This document shows positions 49,872 to 62,380 of a stretch of 64,000 bases of DNA, one piece after another (within the stretch, counting starts at the first letter, position 1; every line of letters starts with the position of its first letter). The position numbers and the translations under genes are program-made. This stretch comes from Xenoacremonium recifei. Its lineage: Eukaryota > Ascomycota > Sordariomycetes > Hypocreales > Nectriaceae. The stretch is from assembly GCA_012184525.1 (NCBI GenBank), contig WOFQ01000005.1, positions 496,001 through 560,000 of the forward strand, in the 5' to 3' direction. The notes under the pieces were generated by a model. That model was not told where the DNA came from. It saw nothing but the letters and a program-made list of their open reading frames with translations, and did not search any database.

Positions 49872-52800
49872 GATGGAGGAGGATTGTCGGGAAAGCGGTT
49901 GAGGGTCGAGGTGTCAGTGAATAGAGCGCTTAGACTTGTTGTCGGGTTGTCGTCGATGTGTGAGAGTGGATGAAGATGAAGACAGCGGCCACGGACAAGG
50001 CTGGCGCTGAGGGAGGAATTAAGACAGTAGTCGAGGGCGAAGTAGTCGTCGTTAGGTTGAAGTCAGCTGGCGGCGGTCGTCGCAGGAGTCGTCGTCAGCG
50101 CGAGAGGATTCGTAGACTTCGGTCGTGGTGGTGAGGCAAACTCGCTGGCGCCTACAGGAAGCTGAGCTGAGTGAGGGTCGTCGGGATCGCAATGGGTAGT
50201 GGGCGCTCGGCTTTGAGAGTCGTCGTTTGTCGTCGATTTGCCGTTGTAAATCTCTCGCAAAGCAGCAGCAGCAAGATGCTGTGGGAGCAGAGAAGTGCAA
50301 TGCAGTCAGTGCAGGAGGAGAGAAGAGGCTGTCGACTCAATGGGATGGATGGGATGGAATGGATGGGGAGGGCCTGAAGGGTGGACCAGGGGAATAAGGA
50401 ATAAAGGCAAAGGGCAGGGCCAGCCAGACGGGGTGTCTCGGGAGGGCGTGCGTCTTCTCAGCGCAGAGCCTGGAGGGCAGTTTACGCGTCAGCAGCAGGC
50501 GGGCAGCCAATCAGCGGGGCCAGCGTGCGAGGACGGTGGGGTCGCAGGCGGGCAGAGGATGCAGGAGGGAAGTACCGGGTACATTCAGGACACCAGCATT
50601 AAGACCAACTGCAGTACTGCACTTGTACTCACTGTTGGTGATGGCCCCCCAGATTCGGACTCTGCAAAATGGACACGAGTCGAGTCGACTCAAAAGCGAG
50701 GCCCAGACCTTCGACTCTCACGATAATGTATTTCTCGGCGCCCAGCGGCGTTGCGTAGACGTGGTGGGGGATGGACAGCCCGTGTTAGTGGGCGCCCCGA
50801 GGGCCTCGTCAGCGGGTGACACACTATAATCTCAGAGAGGCAGGCGACCAACGCGCAAGCCGGTGCCCGCCAATGGTCCATTTACACACACAGGCAACAG
50901 GCTGGCAGATGGCAAAGGGGGATTTACAAGTAGATTTCGCGGCCTGTGGCGAGAGCAATCTCAGCAGTGAGTGTCCTGTATGTAAATCTTTACTGCACGC
51001 ATGTCCATCAAATCCATTTCGCAGCAGGCAGAGCGGACTCTCAACAAGTACCGGTACTTTGCCCCGGCTGCTGAAGTCGCCTTACGTGCCCGGCCTAGTG
51101 GGCGATGACGAGGCACTGAAAAAGCCGGGGCCTGTCCCTCTTCTCCCCACTCTTCCGCGCAGAAAGACCGCCCAGTGTGGCACAGCAGCGCCCAAGCCTC
51201 ATTTCCCGTCTTCACAAGCACTGCCTCGCGATCCCGCCCAATGCTGACAGCGTCAACCACCAAATGCTACGTTTCGCTTCATTACTTCAAGACGCTCCCT
51301 CCCTCCCTCCCTTCGACTCGCTCGCGGCTAATCCCTCCTGTTGCTCTCGCTGACTGAGTGCCTCTGCCTCTCAGCGCGCTTACGCTGGCCGCTGACGATT
51401 GCAACGTCTTGGTTCTATGGAGTCGCGCGGCTCGTCGGTCAAACATTCACAGTCTGCTGCTCTCGCTGATCGGCGGATCCCAATCAATTGCAGGTCCAGA
51501 GGTCTACTACTACACGTAAGGCAAATCGATAGAGCGAAAAGGTCTTCGCACTCGCTCTTCTCTCCATGTGGCCGTGCAGCTTGAAACTTACGCCCTGGCG
51601 GGGATTGACGCGGCGTCTTCCCCTGTCACTTTACGCTGTGGGGATTTCAAGAACTTGAGATTCTATGTAGCAGCAGCGTCTGTCAGCCATTGTCTTGGGC
51701 GTCTGACACTCATCAACCGGTACCGGCCCAGCTGGCGAGTCCTCAAAGGGAGGAATTCTCATGACACACAGCATCATCCAAGACACTGGCAACTCTTCCG
51801 CTCCGAATTCCCCGGCCCTCATTCCTGCACCTGTGCCTGTCTACGAATCCCTGATAAGCTTAAATCGCCCAACCAAAGGGGGCAGCGGCCTAGAACTCAT
51901 GCCATTGCGTGTGCTCCCCCTCCCCGTCTTGTCTTGGGGTCTCGGAGTCCGGCTCGAATTCTAACGAAGGGCTTCTCTCACACCTACAACGGCGAGTTCG
52001 TCTTCCAGACGCCTCCGAGTCTCTCCTCATTGGTCGCTGGCCATCGCGGGATCCGTCTCCCGTCTCGCGCAGGCCGCCCCCGATCTCGTGCCAGCTCACC
52101 ACTAGCACCCGTCTCGCCCAATCGTTGCGCGCGTATTCAAATGGGGAGCGCGGCTTCGTGGCCCAGGGTCCTGTCCGGCTCCAGCATCTGCTCCATACGC
52201 CCACGACCGGGGGGTCTGGACAGCGCGGGCTGGCCGCGTCATCTGGTGCTTCATCTGCCAAGACGGCTTGCGTATACTTCCCCCCCAGACTGTCTGGCGC
52301 CCCTCATCATTCACCAATGAACGCCGGGCTTGGTATCCCTTTGGATCCCCTTTTCTCCTCTCCTTTCTGTGTTGTTGAGGCTCTGTGGTGCTGTTTGACG
52401 TCGGCTGTCGCTGTGAGTTGCTGGCTGCATGCCGGGCCGACATTCTGGGAGTTGATCGTTATTAGTCGTGCCGTAGGCCAATGCACCAAGATCCTTGGAG
52501 AGGATCTTTAATATCCCGTCGGAGTGATTAATACGGCTCTTATACTTTCAGTAGTCTAAAGCTGAGTGCTGGATTCTCTGTGAGTGAGGCTGGAGCTGGA
52601 AAGTCGATAATCCGTAGCCTTGTCTCAAACACTCATCCTCTCACTCTCAGCCACAAAAAGTCTACTCCAAGGTGTTTGATATTTTCCCTCATACTGAGAC
52701 GTCTTACAGTAAGAGAGGGATTCGTACTCCGTCCGGAAAGCAATAATCCCGACTTCTTTTCATCCGTATCAACCCCATGTGCATCAGCCCTGCACTGATG

Positions 52801-53488
52801 CGAACCACACACTCGCCCGCTCCCCTACACTATTCCCTGCCATCACCCAATCGCTATCGCTCTCGTACTCATCTCTTTCCCCAGTCCCAGCCTGACGTCG
52901 CCTCCCGGCCCTAGCTCCGTCCCGTCTCCGCCAAGCGAGCCCAGCCTGGAGGACGCGCGTAACCTTGGGAGATCCCTGCTGATCAACGGATGGCGACTGT
53001 AAGAGAAAAAGACACGGAGCCAAGGGTCTGGCCCGATGGGACGTTGCAGGCTGGTTGGCTGGCTGCTGAGGTCTGTGTTAAAGCTGATGCGTCTGGTGGC
53101 GACTGCTTATTATCACGGTGCCGTGCTATCACCACACTTGGTAATGACACTCACTGAGAACACCTGTTCAATCTCACAACTCTGCATGAGACTCATATCA
53201 AAGATCAATTTCTTCTGCTTGATGCATTCACAGCTACAGTCTACCCTCCCTTGTAGCTTATTCTCATGCTCTATATCATATGTAATAAACATTGAACACA
53301 CCAACTTTTGTCCAAACTCCTTCCAGAAAATGCACCCTGAGAGACATCGTTAGCCTCTGCAGCCGAGCATATCCATTCCATATCTACAGAAATCCCCATT
53401 ATCCAGTCTAGATCCCGCCGTGCGTCGTCACACCCCGCTCCTCGATGCGACGAGAATACGATAATTCCCTTCTTCGTGATCTAGCTCC
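49872..53488. other. 3.6-kb gene-poor region
   Basis: Lies between the PNG1 start and the UTP4 stop, both on the - strand. The open frames (longest ~250 codons near 51.6-52.3 kb) lack gene-like composition, have overlapping rivals on both strands and no splice structure. Several C/T-rich runs and one TGGGA/TGGAT simple repeat occur. No tRNA or rRNA was found by eye. Confidence 0.4.
50341..50370. repeat. Simple repeat (tgggatgga)n
   Basis: A short imperfect run of tgggatggatgggatgga type in the gene-poor region upstream of PNG1. Confidence 0.8.
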
Positions 53489-56173
53489 TCACCTCTCCCA
53501 CTGCTCCAGGCTAAAGTACCGCTCCGGCATCTCCACATCCCACGTCGGCCTCTCCACCAGCGCGACCTCGAGACTCTTCTCGTCGCCCCCGAGGGACACG
53601 ATGCCGAAGACGGGGCGGTACTTGAGCGTCATCCACCAGCTCTGGCGCGCCGGCTGACCGCCATTCAGCTCCAGTGCCGCTGTCTGGGCACTCCGAAGCT
53701 GGAGGAGCTCGTCGTTGTCGTCGTCGTCGTCGTCCATGTCCTCGTCGCTATCGTCGTCCCCGCGGGGCACGTCGTCCATGGCCACGTCCTCCCACTGGCC
53801 TGCCGTATGTTTCCGCACGACATGCGGCGTCATATTACCAACCTCCATGCGGCCGCCTGCACCGCTGAGGGGCCCGGTTCGCTTGCGCTTCACGCCGTGC
53901 TTGCTAGGCGTCTCCAGGGGTTCGCTCTCGGGCGCGGCCGCCGCCACAGGGGGCTTGGGCAGATCTTGCGACAGGTCGATCATGAGGAGGAACGAGATGC
54001 CGTAGATCCACGCTCGCGAGCCCTGCCACAGAACACCCTTGGCTAGGTCCAGAAGCTCTTGGACCGGGGCCGGCAGGGCGCTGCGAGGATGACGACGGGA
54101 CCATGGGGTCAGGCAGCCTTGGCGGGGGTGGAAGGTGAGCAGATTCCACGTAGAGGTGATGGTCAGCAGGGTGTAGTCGTCGTCGCCGGCGGTCGGGACG
54201 TCCTGTGAGAAGGAGAGCACGGTGGGCGCGGACTGCAGCTTGGGCAGCAGCTTGGCATTCGGGTTGCGAATCCACCGTTCGCCCGTCGGAGCAGCTGTAT
54301 CGTCCTCGTCCTCGTCCGAGGAGTCACTGTCGGCGGAGGACGCGTCATCGGCAGCCTCTGCCTGGCTGCCGTTCTGCAGCTGCTCGGCGTCATCGCGCAG
54401 GATCCAGGTATCAATGTAGCCTGCCAAGTCGCCTGTCGCAAGCATCTTCGAGTCCGCCGAGAAAGCGACGTGCGTAATGGTCCTGTCGTAGCTCCCCATA
54501 CCACCGTTCAAGATGTAACGAGGGATATTACGGCGCAATCGGGTGAGTCTTTGCGCCTGGGAGCTGATGGTGGTGAAAGCGGTGTCGTCAGGGGTCTCGA
54601 GCTTACCCATCAAGACCCGCGAGCCCTCTTGAATAACGCAAAGCCATCGCGAATCAGGAGACAACTGAACTTGGGTAGCGCCCAGATTCGATAGTTTCTG
54701 CGGAAGTTCAACGGTTGAGAGTTTCACATCCGAGGGCTTCAGAGGATCCTGGTGCTGCAAGCGGAAAGCCTTGATGCTCGTCGCGGTGGATACAACGAGC
54801 AGGGTACCGTCCGCATTGATAGAAGCAGATGAGATGCTGGAGTCGCCCTTGATGACAATGGTTTTGAGAAGTTTTCGGTTTTGGTTCAGGTCGGCATCTT
54901 CACCCGCGTTAAGAATATCAGAGGCCGATTTTCGCAAGATCCAGATATGGACCTCTCTCTCCCACCAGCTAACCACAAATCTCGCTCTCGGAGCACCAAT
55001 TATGGGTGGTTGTTGGGGTAAACTGGGCATAACTCGATGGTTCTCACGTCCAATCTCCCTCAATGGCACCACAACCGGGTTGGCATCAGGACCTGCATGC
55101 TGTTAGTAACCTTGAAACAAGCCAAGATATTCAGGACTCTCACCTCCTGAAACAATGATGCTAATGCGGCCACTTTCAAAGGATGCCATAGCCTTCACGT
55201 CATGTTCATGGTAGCGTCGCCCCCAAACCTTGCTCCAACGCTGGCCTGCGCCAGTGTTTTGCCTGTAGAGAACTGTGCGTCGATCCATCCCACCACTGAG
55301 GATAGCCGTTCCATCGGCAGAGATGGCGAGGCTGAGCACGTCCGACTTGTGACTTTGTATCCTCTGGACCTGCGTGTATGTCTTTCCATCCCAGATGCAG
55401 ACCTGACCAGTAGAATCTCCCGAGACAATGTTGCCGTTGGGGAGACACTTAACAGACCAAGTAATAATGTCTTTGGAACCACCGACCAGGTCCGACCCAA
55501 GCGTCATTCTTCGGAGCATATGGCCCTTTGTAATGTCGTATGCGCGGATGGTGCTGTCGGAGCAGCCAACAATAGCGACCTTTCGGGACTGAAACGTTAT
55601 GCTGACCATCTGGGCCTTCTTGGTAGGAGATCGCAGGAGTACTCGTTGGAATCGGAGGTCGTCGTCTTCGATCGAGTACATTACCAGCTCGCCATCGATG
55701 GTGCCAGCAATAAGCTTGTTCGCATCCTGAGAGTCCAATGCCAGGCCATTCGCAGCGCCCTTCTCTGTGGCGCCCAAAGGCTGAGCGGCGATGCACCAAA
55801 TGTCGCCGTGTTGGCCGCTCGCATGGCGCTTCGGCTTCCCCTTCTCCAGATCCCATTCCGTCACAGTTGAGGTATATCCAATGCTGAACAGTCGCGACTT
55901 GCCAGCCATCACTCGTCCGTCGCCCAGGTCCTGGTCGGGCTCGTTGACCCAGACCAGCCCGTCCACGCTTCGATCCTTGCCGCCGGGCATCACCAGCTCT
56001 TGGTGCCAGTATCCTCCGCTTGGGTTCCAAATCTCGATGTCTCCATTCGCGCGGCCGATCGCAAGGCGCGCCAACGAAGCCTGCAGCCCAGTCCTCGTTT
56101 TGGGGTGTGAGAAGGCGATGGCGTTGATGGCCGAAGGCTTGTAAGGCACGAATCGACAGCGGTGGACGTCCAT
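53489..56173 (-). CDS. UTP4: WD40 protein Utp4/Cirhin, U3 snoRNP (t-UTP) subunit
   Basis: Two exons (55144..56173 and 53489..55092, 51-nt intron) sum to 878 codons with the stop. I start at ATG 56173 (MDVHRCRFVPYKPSAINAIAF), which is the family's N-terminus. The frame is open 29 codons further up but that part looks like leader. The 877-aa protein is a double beta-propeller, with WD-type strands such as RLAIGRANGDIEIWNP, KLIAGTIDGELVMYS, GNIVSGDSTGQVCIWDG and AILSGGMDRRTVLYR. It continues past an acidic insert (~600) to the closing FGIVSLGGDEKSLEVALVERP. It works in the nucleolus in the t-UTP subcomplex of the small-subunit processome, for 18S rRNA maturation. Length and motifs are normal. 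Confidence 0.93.
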
Positions 56174-56796
56174 TTTGAAGGATTTCCGGGGGACGTCCAG
56201 TACTTGATGCGCCGTAGAATAGTTGTGTTCGACCTTGCGCGCGGTCGAGTAGCCGTTCACCGAGGATCCAGGCGTTGAGGCTGGCGGTGATAATGGTGGT
56301 CGGCTCTGGCAGAAAAAAGTTCCGTCCAGATTTTTTTCAGAGCTCTCGCAGACAATTAAGCGGTGGTCAGTGCGTCACAGCCCCTCCACCCCACACTTGC
56401 ACGATGGAGGTGTGGCTGGCTGAAAGAGCCAGAATGCGGCCAGAACACCAAACGAATCGACCACTTTGTGGCGTAGATAAAAGTGAGATGGTGAGATAAT
56501 CGGACAGAGATGTATTTGGATATGGATATAGAGATTCTCGCTTCCATTTACGTCTTTGCGAGGACATTTGTCCAACCAAGCTCTTGCTTTCTGATCCGCC
56601 CTACCCTGGACCAGAAAATCGGTCGTGAAAGGCAAGAACGACCTTGGCATTTGGCTCCAGCGCATGCCCAGAATTGTGAAACGGCGCATCACGTGTTTGC
56701 TCAGGGGTTCCTCGGAATCCTCTCTTGACTTCCACTCAACACTGCCATCTCTCATACAACAACTGAATCTCAATACCCAAGGCCATCTCATAATTC
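56174..56796. promoter_or_regulatory. Shared upstream region of UTP4 and the four-TM gene
   Basis: 623 bp between two divergent start codons; no coding frame of its own is supported. Confidence 0.45.
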
Positions 56797-57411
56797 ATGG
56801 ATCCACCCCAAAATTGGCCTCTGACCATCGGTTTCGGCCTCTGGGCCACTTGTTACGCCGTCCTGTCTCTGGACATCGCCTGGATGGGCTTCAGAAACGG
56901 CAGCTTCTTGCTAGCAGTGTTCTACCTCCTGGTTCTCGGCACCATGGAAATCTTTCTTCTTTTCAAAACAGCTTCTTCTTTGCCGTTTCGCCTCGCACGT
57001 CTTGTACGTTACCATACTTATTACTACGAAACCAAGGAGGGGTCCTACATGCTCCTGACGCTCTGCGTCGTTTGGATGCTCGGCCTCTTCATCGTCGCTC
57101 CTTTCACTTGGCTCGACATTCTGATGCCGGGCGGAACCATTGGCACTTGGACGAAACTTGCCCAATCGGGCTCCATCGGATCATTTCTGGCCGGTCTCTT
57201 GCAGTTGTGTTACACAATATCTGCACTCTCATCCCCCGGTCTTTTCATCTACATACTCTGGACCGCCATCAAGGCTGGCCGTCGAGCGGCAGCTTCTCCT
57301 TCAACTGCAGACATTGCACTATCCCAGGAGGACGAAGAAGGTGTCCCCAATCTCATTTCAACAGGTGAACACGACGAATGGGACGATTGGAGAGATAATC
57401 GTGGTGTCTGA
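56797..57411 (+). CDS. Four-TM membrane protein of unknown function
   Basis: A 204-aa single-exon protein from ATG 56797 (ttcATGGATCC). It has four hydrophobic helices: GFGLWATCYAVLSLDIAW, SFLLAVFYLLVLGTMEIFLL, YMLLTLCVVWMLGLFIVAPF and the double-length FLAGLLQLCYTISALSS with FIYILWTAI. The loop after helix 2 carries RLVRYHTYYYETKEG. The cytosolic tail is acidic (EDEEGVPNL, EHDEWDDWRDN). No family is recognised. It has no signal peptide apart from the first helix. It is divergent from UTP4 and tail-to-tail with the aquaporin. Confidence 0.8.
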   Translation: MDPPQNWPLTIGFGLWATCYAVLSLDIAWMGFRNGSFLLAVFYLLVLGTMEIFLLFKTASSLPFRLARLVRYHTYYYETKEGSYMLLTLCVVWMLGLFIVAPFTWLDILMPGGTIGTWTKLAQSGSIGSFLAGLLQLCYTISALSSPGLFIYILWTAIKAGRRAAASPSTADIALSQEDEEGVPNLISTGEHDEWDDWRDNRGV

Positions 57412-57669
57412 TTCTCATATTCATTATGAAACCTGGAGAACCCATGCATGAACCTAATAAAGCATTCTTTTCTTCCAATCCTTCTATGCTCCTCCCATCA
57501 TTATTAAAGCAAGCCATTATATTGATCCCGACACATCCTGTTTGACCCCAAACACCCATACTGATTAGGAAGCAGGCCCCCTTAGCAAACTGTCCTGAAT
57601 TGCCGATTATTGTTGTAGGCTGAACATGTGTACAGCCGCGAGAACACACCAGGTCGCCACACGTGATAC

Positions 57670-58696
57670 TTACGGGGTGATTTGTTCATCAGCCACGCTG
57701 TCGTTCCTCGTGTGAGCCGGCTTGGTGAGATCACTTCCTTCGGTGACTGGTCTGGAGCCGTCCGTGAAAGCCTTCTCGCCATGGCCATGGCCATGGCCCT
57801 TGAAGATCTTGTGATGGTGGTGGTATCCATGCTCGAGGTCATCGTCGTCCTGTCCAGGATTCGCCGTCTGGTACTCCAACCACTTAAAGATAGAGTACAC
57901 GGCCCAGGCCAAGACAGCTCCCATAGCAGGACCGAGCCAATAGATCCAGTGGTATCCCACGAAGCCAGTGATGACAGCCGGACCGAAAGATCGAGCAGGG
58001 TTGATTGAGGTTCCGGTCCAGTTGGTCGCGGCAATGTGGGCAATGAAGACGGAAATTCCAATGCCGATGGGAGCCAAGAAGGTAGCGCGGTGTTTCTCGA
58101 CGGCGAGGAACAAGACAGTCAGCACGAGCTGTCCCGTGAGGAACATCTCAATGAAGAGACCTTGCGCAATGCTTGTTCCGTGGCCCAAAGAGTTGGCGAC
58201 CAAAAGAGGACCCGGGATCAGTCCATCGGTGACGGCGGCGGCGGCAATTCCGGCGACTAGCTGGGTGGGAAGAATGCAGAGGCCGCGAAGAGGCTTGACG
58301 GCGCCAACAAGGACTAAGCCCAGTGTGACCTGAGTGATGTCAGCCACACAACGATCGAGACTACATCGAGACGAATTGGGAGGCAAAGGGTTCTCTTACA
58401 GCTGGGTTGAACATGCCGCCAGTCACGCGGTAGAAGATCCAGACATTGACGGCTAGAGCGGTGCCGAACGACGCCGCAATGTACAGCAGACTGAAGGGCA
58501 GCAATGGCGCATCTGGGTTTCCTGGGTCGTTGGTTGCCAGGGCAGTCTGGGCGCCGATGAAAGAGCACAGCAGGAACATGAAAGTTCCGCAGAACTCGCC
58601 CAAGATGACGACACAAAGGTTTCTCGTGGGTGTTGGGATGACATGGTTCTGAGGTCCCTCAGCGGCACCGCCTTTGCGAGCGAACAATCCTGCCAT
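57670..58696 (-). CDS. Aquaporin (MIP family) with His-rich tail
   Basis: Two exons (58400..58696 and 57670..58329, 70-nt intron) sum to 319 codons with the stop. The 318-aa channel has six membrane helices and both pore motifs: GGMFNPAVTLG (the splice falls just after NPA) and TGTSINPARSFGPAV. The Arg after the second NPA is the selectivity-filter residue. This fits water or small neutral solute transport at the plasma or vacuolar membrane. The cytosolic tail is unusual in its His content (EHGYHHHHKIFKGHGHGHGE). The TAA stop lies inside a perfect donor (CCCC|GTAAGT), so a longer spliced C-terminus is possible. The intergenic gap to the preceding convergent gene is 258 bp. Confidence 0.92.
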
Positions 58697-61600
58697 GATG
58701 GATAAGGAGCAGGTCTCTCAGAACTGAAGATGAATGAAAGGTAAGAAAAGAAGGCGACTTCAAGATGGATTGAGAAGACTCGCACGGAATTCCAAGGGCT
58801 TCGGGAAGGGCGTCGCGAGGGGATATATATCCTTCACAGCCAAGCGCACAAAGAACCATGGTTCAGACCCTTTCGCTTAATCACAGCCATTCCATCATTT
58901 CTCGGACCCCTCCCCTACCTAGCTGCGGGATGGCTGACCGGCAGTACAGTAAGCCAAGCCGGCGTACCACACTGGTGTAGGAGAGGACGACGGGATTCTA
59001 TCGTGGATTGTCACCCCCTAACACGGACGCCCGGGTCTCAGAAGGGGCCGGCCATCCGAATCGCCCCTTCGAATCCGCATTCAGCTCGTCTTTGTTCATG
59101 CGGCTTCTGCCCGGCTGATCACGCCTATCCGGAATAGGTTGAGTGGTGACTTGCTGCAAGAGATATTACAAGGACTACGACTGCATTTGGCGACACTTGA
59201 GATGCATCATGGCACCGGTCAGGACTAGTTCAGCTTTGACTTTGCGTATTCACGAGAGAGAGGCAAAGAATCGAAGGAGACCTCGGCGATGCTGTCATGA
59301 AGGTTACGCTTTGGCGGCACGGGAAGTCGAAACAACAACCAGCAATCACGTACTCGAGATCGACGACCCCGTTGCCCCTCCCAGCCCGTTGCGAACGCCT
59401 CATCTCTTTGACTTTCGGTACTGCAGATGCTAATCGAGGGTTCAACCAACCAAGTATCGCAAACCACCATGGGACATAATGGCGTTGTCAGAAACACACT
59501 GCCTTTGTCGCCAGATCCTGGTCCAGTCGATCCTACACTGGAATGCCCCAAGACGGAGCGTCTGGCCCGACGCAGAAAAAGAGTTCACCCTTGCACAGCC
59601 AGCCCCCCGGGCGATGCAGTCAGCGCCATTGAGTCGCCCAGCAGTGCCAGCGCTGCTCTGTGAGCCAGGATCAGTTTTGTTGCAGCTAATTTTGCTCACG
59701 CAGCCTCCCGCAACCCTTGTCCCCCCGCATGTGATAGGGCGGAGAATGTCTCTGATGTGTGAGATATCGATGCAAGAGAGAAAACGGCGACAAGGGGTTC
59801 CGCTGGAGTGACCGTTGGTGCTTTGGGTCGGGCTAGGCGGGACTCGCTAACCAAAGGCGGGATCGAACGCGGCAGCGAGACTTCACCGGACCCTTCGTTT
59901 TCTTCGTCCTAGTCGCTGGAGGACACCCTCTCGTGCCGGGTCTCTGGGGTCGTCGACGCAAAGGACATGTCATCGACTTGGCACGGCGACGGCGATGGCG
60001 ATCAGAGATCAGAGTCACTAACGATCAGAGTTACAGGACAGACGTGAGTGAAGGCATCACGAGTAGTCAGCAGGCCGGGCAATCATACGAGGCATGCAGC
60101 GGCGTTTGCGTTGCGGAACAGACACAGACACAGACTCTGGGCATGCGTACGCACGCATGTCTCGCAAAGTTCCGACTATCTCTACTCGTTTCCGCAGATC
60201 AGCTCATGGCAACCCGAGACCCCCGCAACGAGCCACTGCCAATCGAGCTGAAGCGGAGACAGGCCGGATCCGATGCTATTCCAGCATCTCCCGACACTCA
60301 ATCTTTGGGTCTGAATCTCTGGTTCTGTTAGAGTTCAGTGTCACCGGTCCCAGCTTTCGTTTCTCCCCGACAGGAGCCACATCACATCCCAGCTGCTCTG
60401 GCACTGTCCGGCGCCGCCTCAGCCTCCGCGGGGGAGCCACACTGCAAAGACTTTTTTCTCACCACCACCACCACCTTCAACGCCATCCGGAGCCGCCGAC
60501 GTCTGCGGCCGAAAAGAAAAGTCTCTGCGGCAGAGGAAAAGAAAACCGATGACAGCTCAGGGACCACGGCAGCCATGTAGCGTGGGCTGGCCGGTGGGAC
60601 AGCGCTGCTTGCTCAGCTGTCAGTGACACGAGATGGACGTCCATGCTGTCCTCCAGCATCGGGGGTTCAGACGAAATACTCGGAGCAGACAGACCGGCAA
60701 CCTTGTGTCTCTGGGCCAATTCCCCTTTGTCTCGCTTCCAGCTGACCACGTCGCCATCTGAGACAGCATCAGAAGACCTGCGCAGATGACTTACACAGCG
60801 TCTCAAGCCTACGTATATCCCTCGCACCACCGCCCTGCAAACATCCATCCGGCATAAACAACAAAATCCTTCCCAGCCCCTGGCCCTAATAAAAAGTCCC
60901 CCCCTCACTTCCACATAGCTTCCGTGGCGGGTACGCCGTGTCCCATCCCATCCGAGTCTCGACCACCACTCCCTGTCTCACAGCTATTGGACCGCCATGC
61001 ACCAAAACGTTACCCCCATCCAAGCGCCGAAATCCGCAACGATCAGAGCAGAAGACAAGGGAATCCCGAGCCGCGAAAGCATCTTTTGCCGTTTGTTGTT
61101 TGCAGCAGCAAGACCTCGGCTTCTCTTCTCTCTCTCTCTCCTCCAAACCTTTGCAAAAGGTCCGCGGGAGAGAAGGGCCGAGAGACGGGTGGCTGTATCG
61201 CAGGTCTCAGCCGATACCACGGTTCCGTGTATTACCCGTTGACAGACCTGTGTCCGGGTTCAGCTGCTTGCAAACATGGCTGCGCTTGATGCGAGAAAAC
61301 TTTTGCACGGACCTGCGGTTCAGTCCCCGTCACATTGTCTTGAAACGCCCATTTCATTCCTCTTCCCCCCCTCTCTCCCAAGGATTGACTCCCGCAGTTT
61401 TTGGTTCTTTGCCTTCACACATTCCCTCGTCTTTTCTCCCGCATTCCACATCGACGACTTGTTGTTTCTCTGCATCGAGTACATCTACTCTGCCTCTCGC
61501 TCGACTTGTACGGCCATCGAAGACAGGCGTCCAGGCAGACAATATCCCGTGCATCGACCTTCACGCGGCGCGTGCGCTCCTATGCCGATCTCCAGCCCTA

Positions 61601-62380
61601 CGATCGACGCCTCGGCCGGAACGACACTCTCCTCCGCCCGGCCTGCTCTTTGTATGCCTATGTGTCTGTGATGTCGTCGTCCAGTGCATTATTTCAGAAG
61701 TTGATGTATCGTCGACCCTCTCTGCCTTGCTACCCATCGACAACGTTGAGACATCCTTCCAAAAACACCTGCCTCGAACTCTTACCAGCACGACACCCAC
61801 ACTCTCCTCCGTAAACCACCACCGTTAGTAACGACACGCACGAAATCCAGGAACACCCCGGGTCAAGAAAACAACCATTTCGCCATTCATCCCCTCTTTC
61901 TCTGTGGTATTGTATAATCGTACACTACAACAAAGGAAAATAAGAGTAAAATGTTAAAAAAGAGAGCTTTGCCGCCTCCCGCACTCAAAAAGGGGAAAAC
62001 CCAATCCCACCGCCCACCCCCATCATGATGCCCAAACCTGCCTCCCAAAGCCACAGCCGCAAAGCCACAGCCGCAAAAAAAGAGAAAAAAGGGTGCCCGT
62101 GTATACTCCTGTATAACCTCTATCGTTCATCGAGACTTCGTGGTTGTTTTTGTGTGTTTGTTGTGGTTGTAAGCAAAGGTGTTGTCGTCGTGGATAAGGT
62201 AGCAATGCGTGCGCAGCGAGAATCGTAGCGGATTTCCAGCCGGTAGGGAAACTTAATAGGTATACAAGGTAAGATCCTGGTGTAGTAGAAGGGACGTCGT
62301 CCTCATGATGCATGCGTCGAGGAGATTATGACGATGTCGTCTATGGATGGGTGTTGTCGAGGTTCTTCAACGGTCTGATA
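58697..62380. other. 3.7-kb gene-poor region
   Basis: Lies between the aquaporin start and the last exon of the WD40 gene, both on the - strand. Open frames of up to ~296 codons (60.9-61.8 kb) overlap with others in three frames, are Ser/Pro/Arg-rich and have no family resemblance. I see no tRNA, rRNA, transposon or clear spliced gene. Confidence 0.4.
62047..62074. repeat. Two copies of a 14-bp unit, aaagccacagccgc
   Basis: Two perfect adjacent copies in the 3' flank of the WD40 gene. Confidence 0.9.

Noticed and set aside
51568..52511. Overlapping open frames of 200-250 codons in the gap upstream of PNG1
   Set aside because: They overlap frames on both strands, are Ser/Pro/Arg-rich without domains, and lack splice structure or a good start context.
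56174..56260. N-terminal 29-codon extension of UTP4
   Set aside because: The family starts at MDVHRCRF; the extension is unlike other members and is probably leader.
60938..61828. 296-codon open frame on the + strand
   Set aside because: Two other frames are open over the same bases, composition is that of CT-rich non-coding DNA, and no motif is recognisable.
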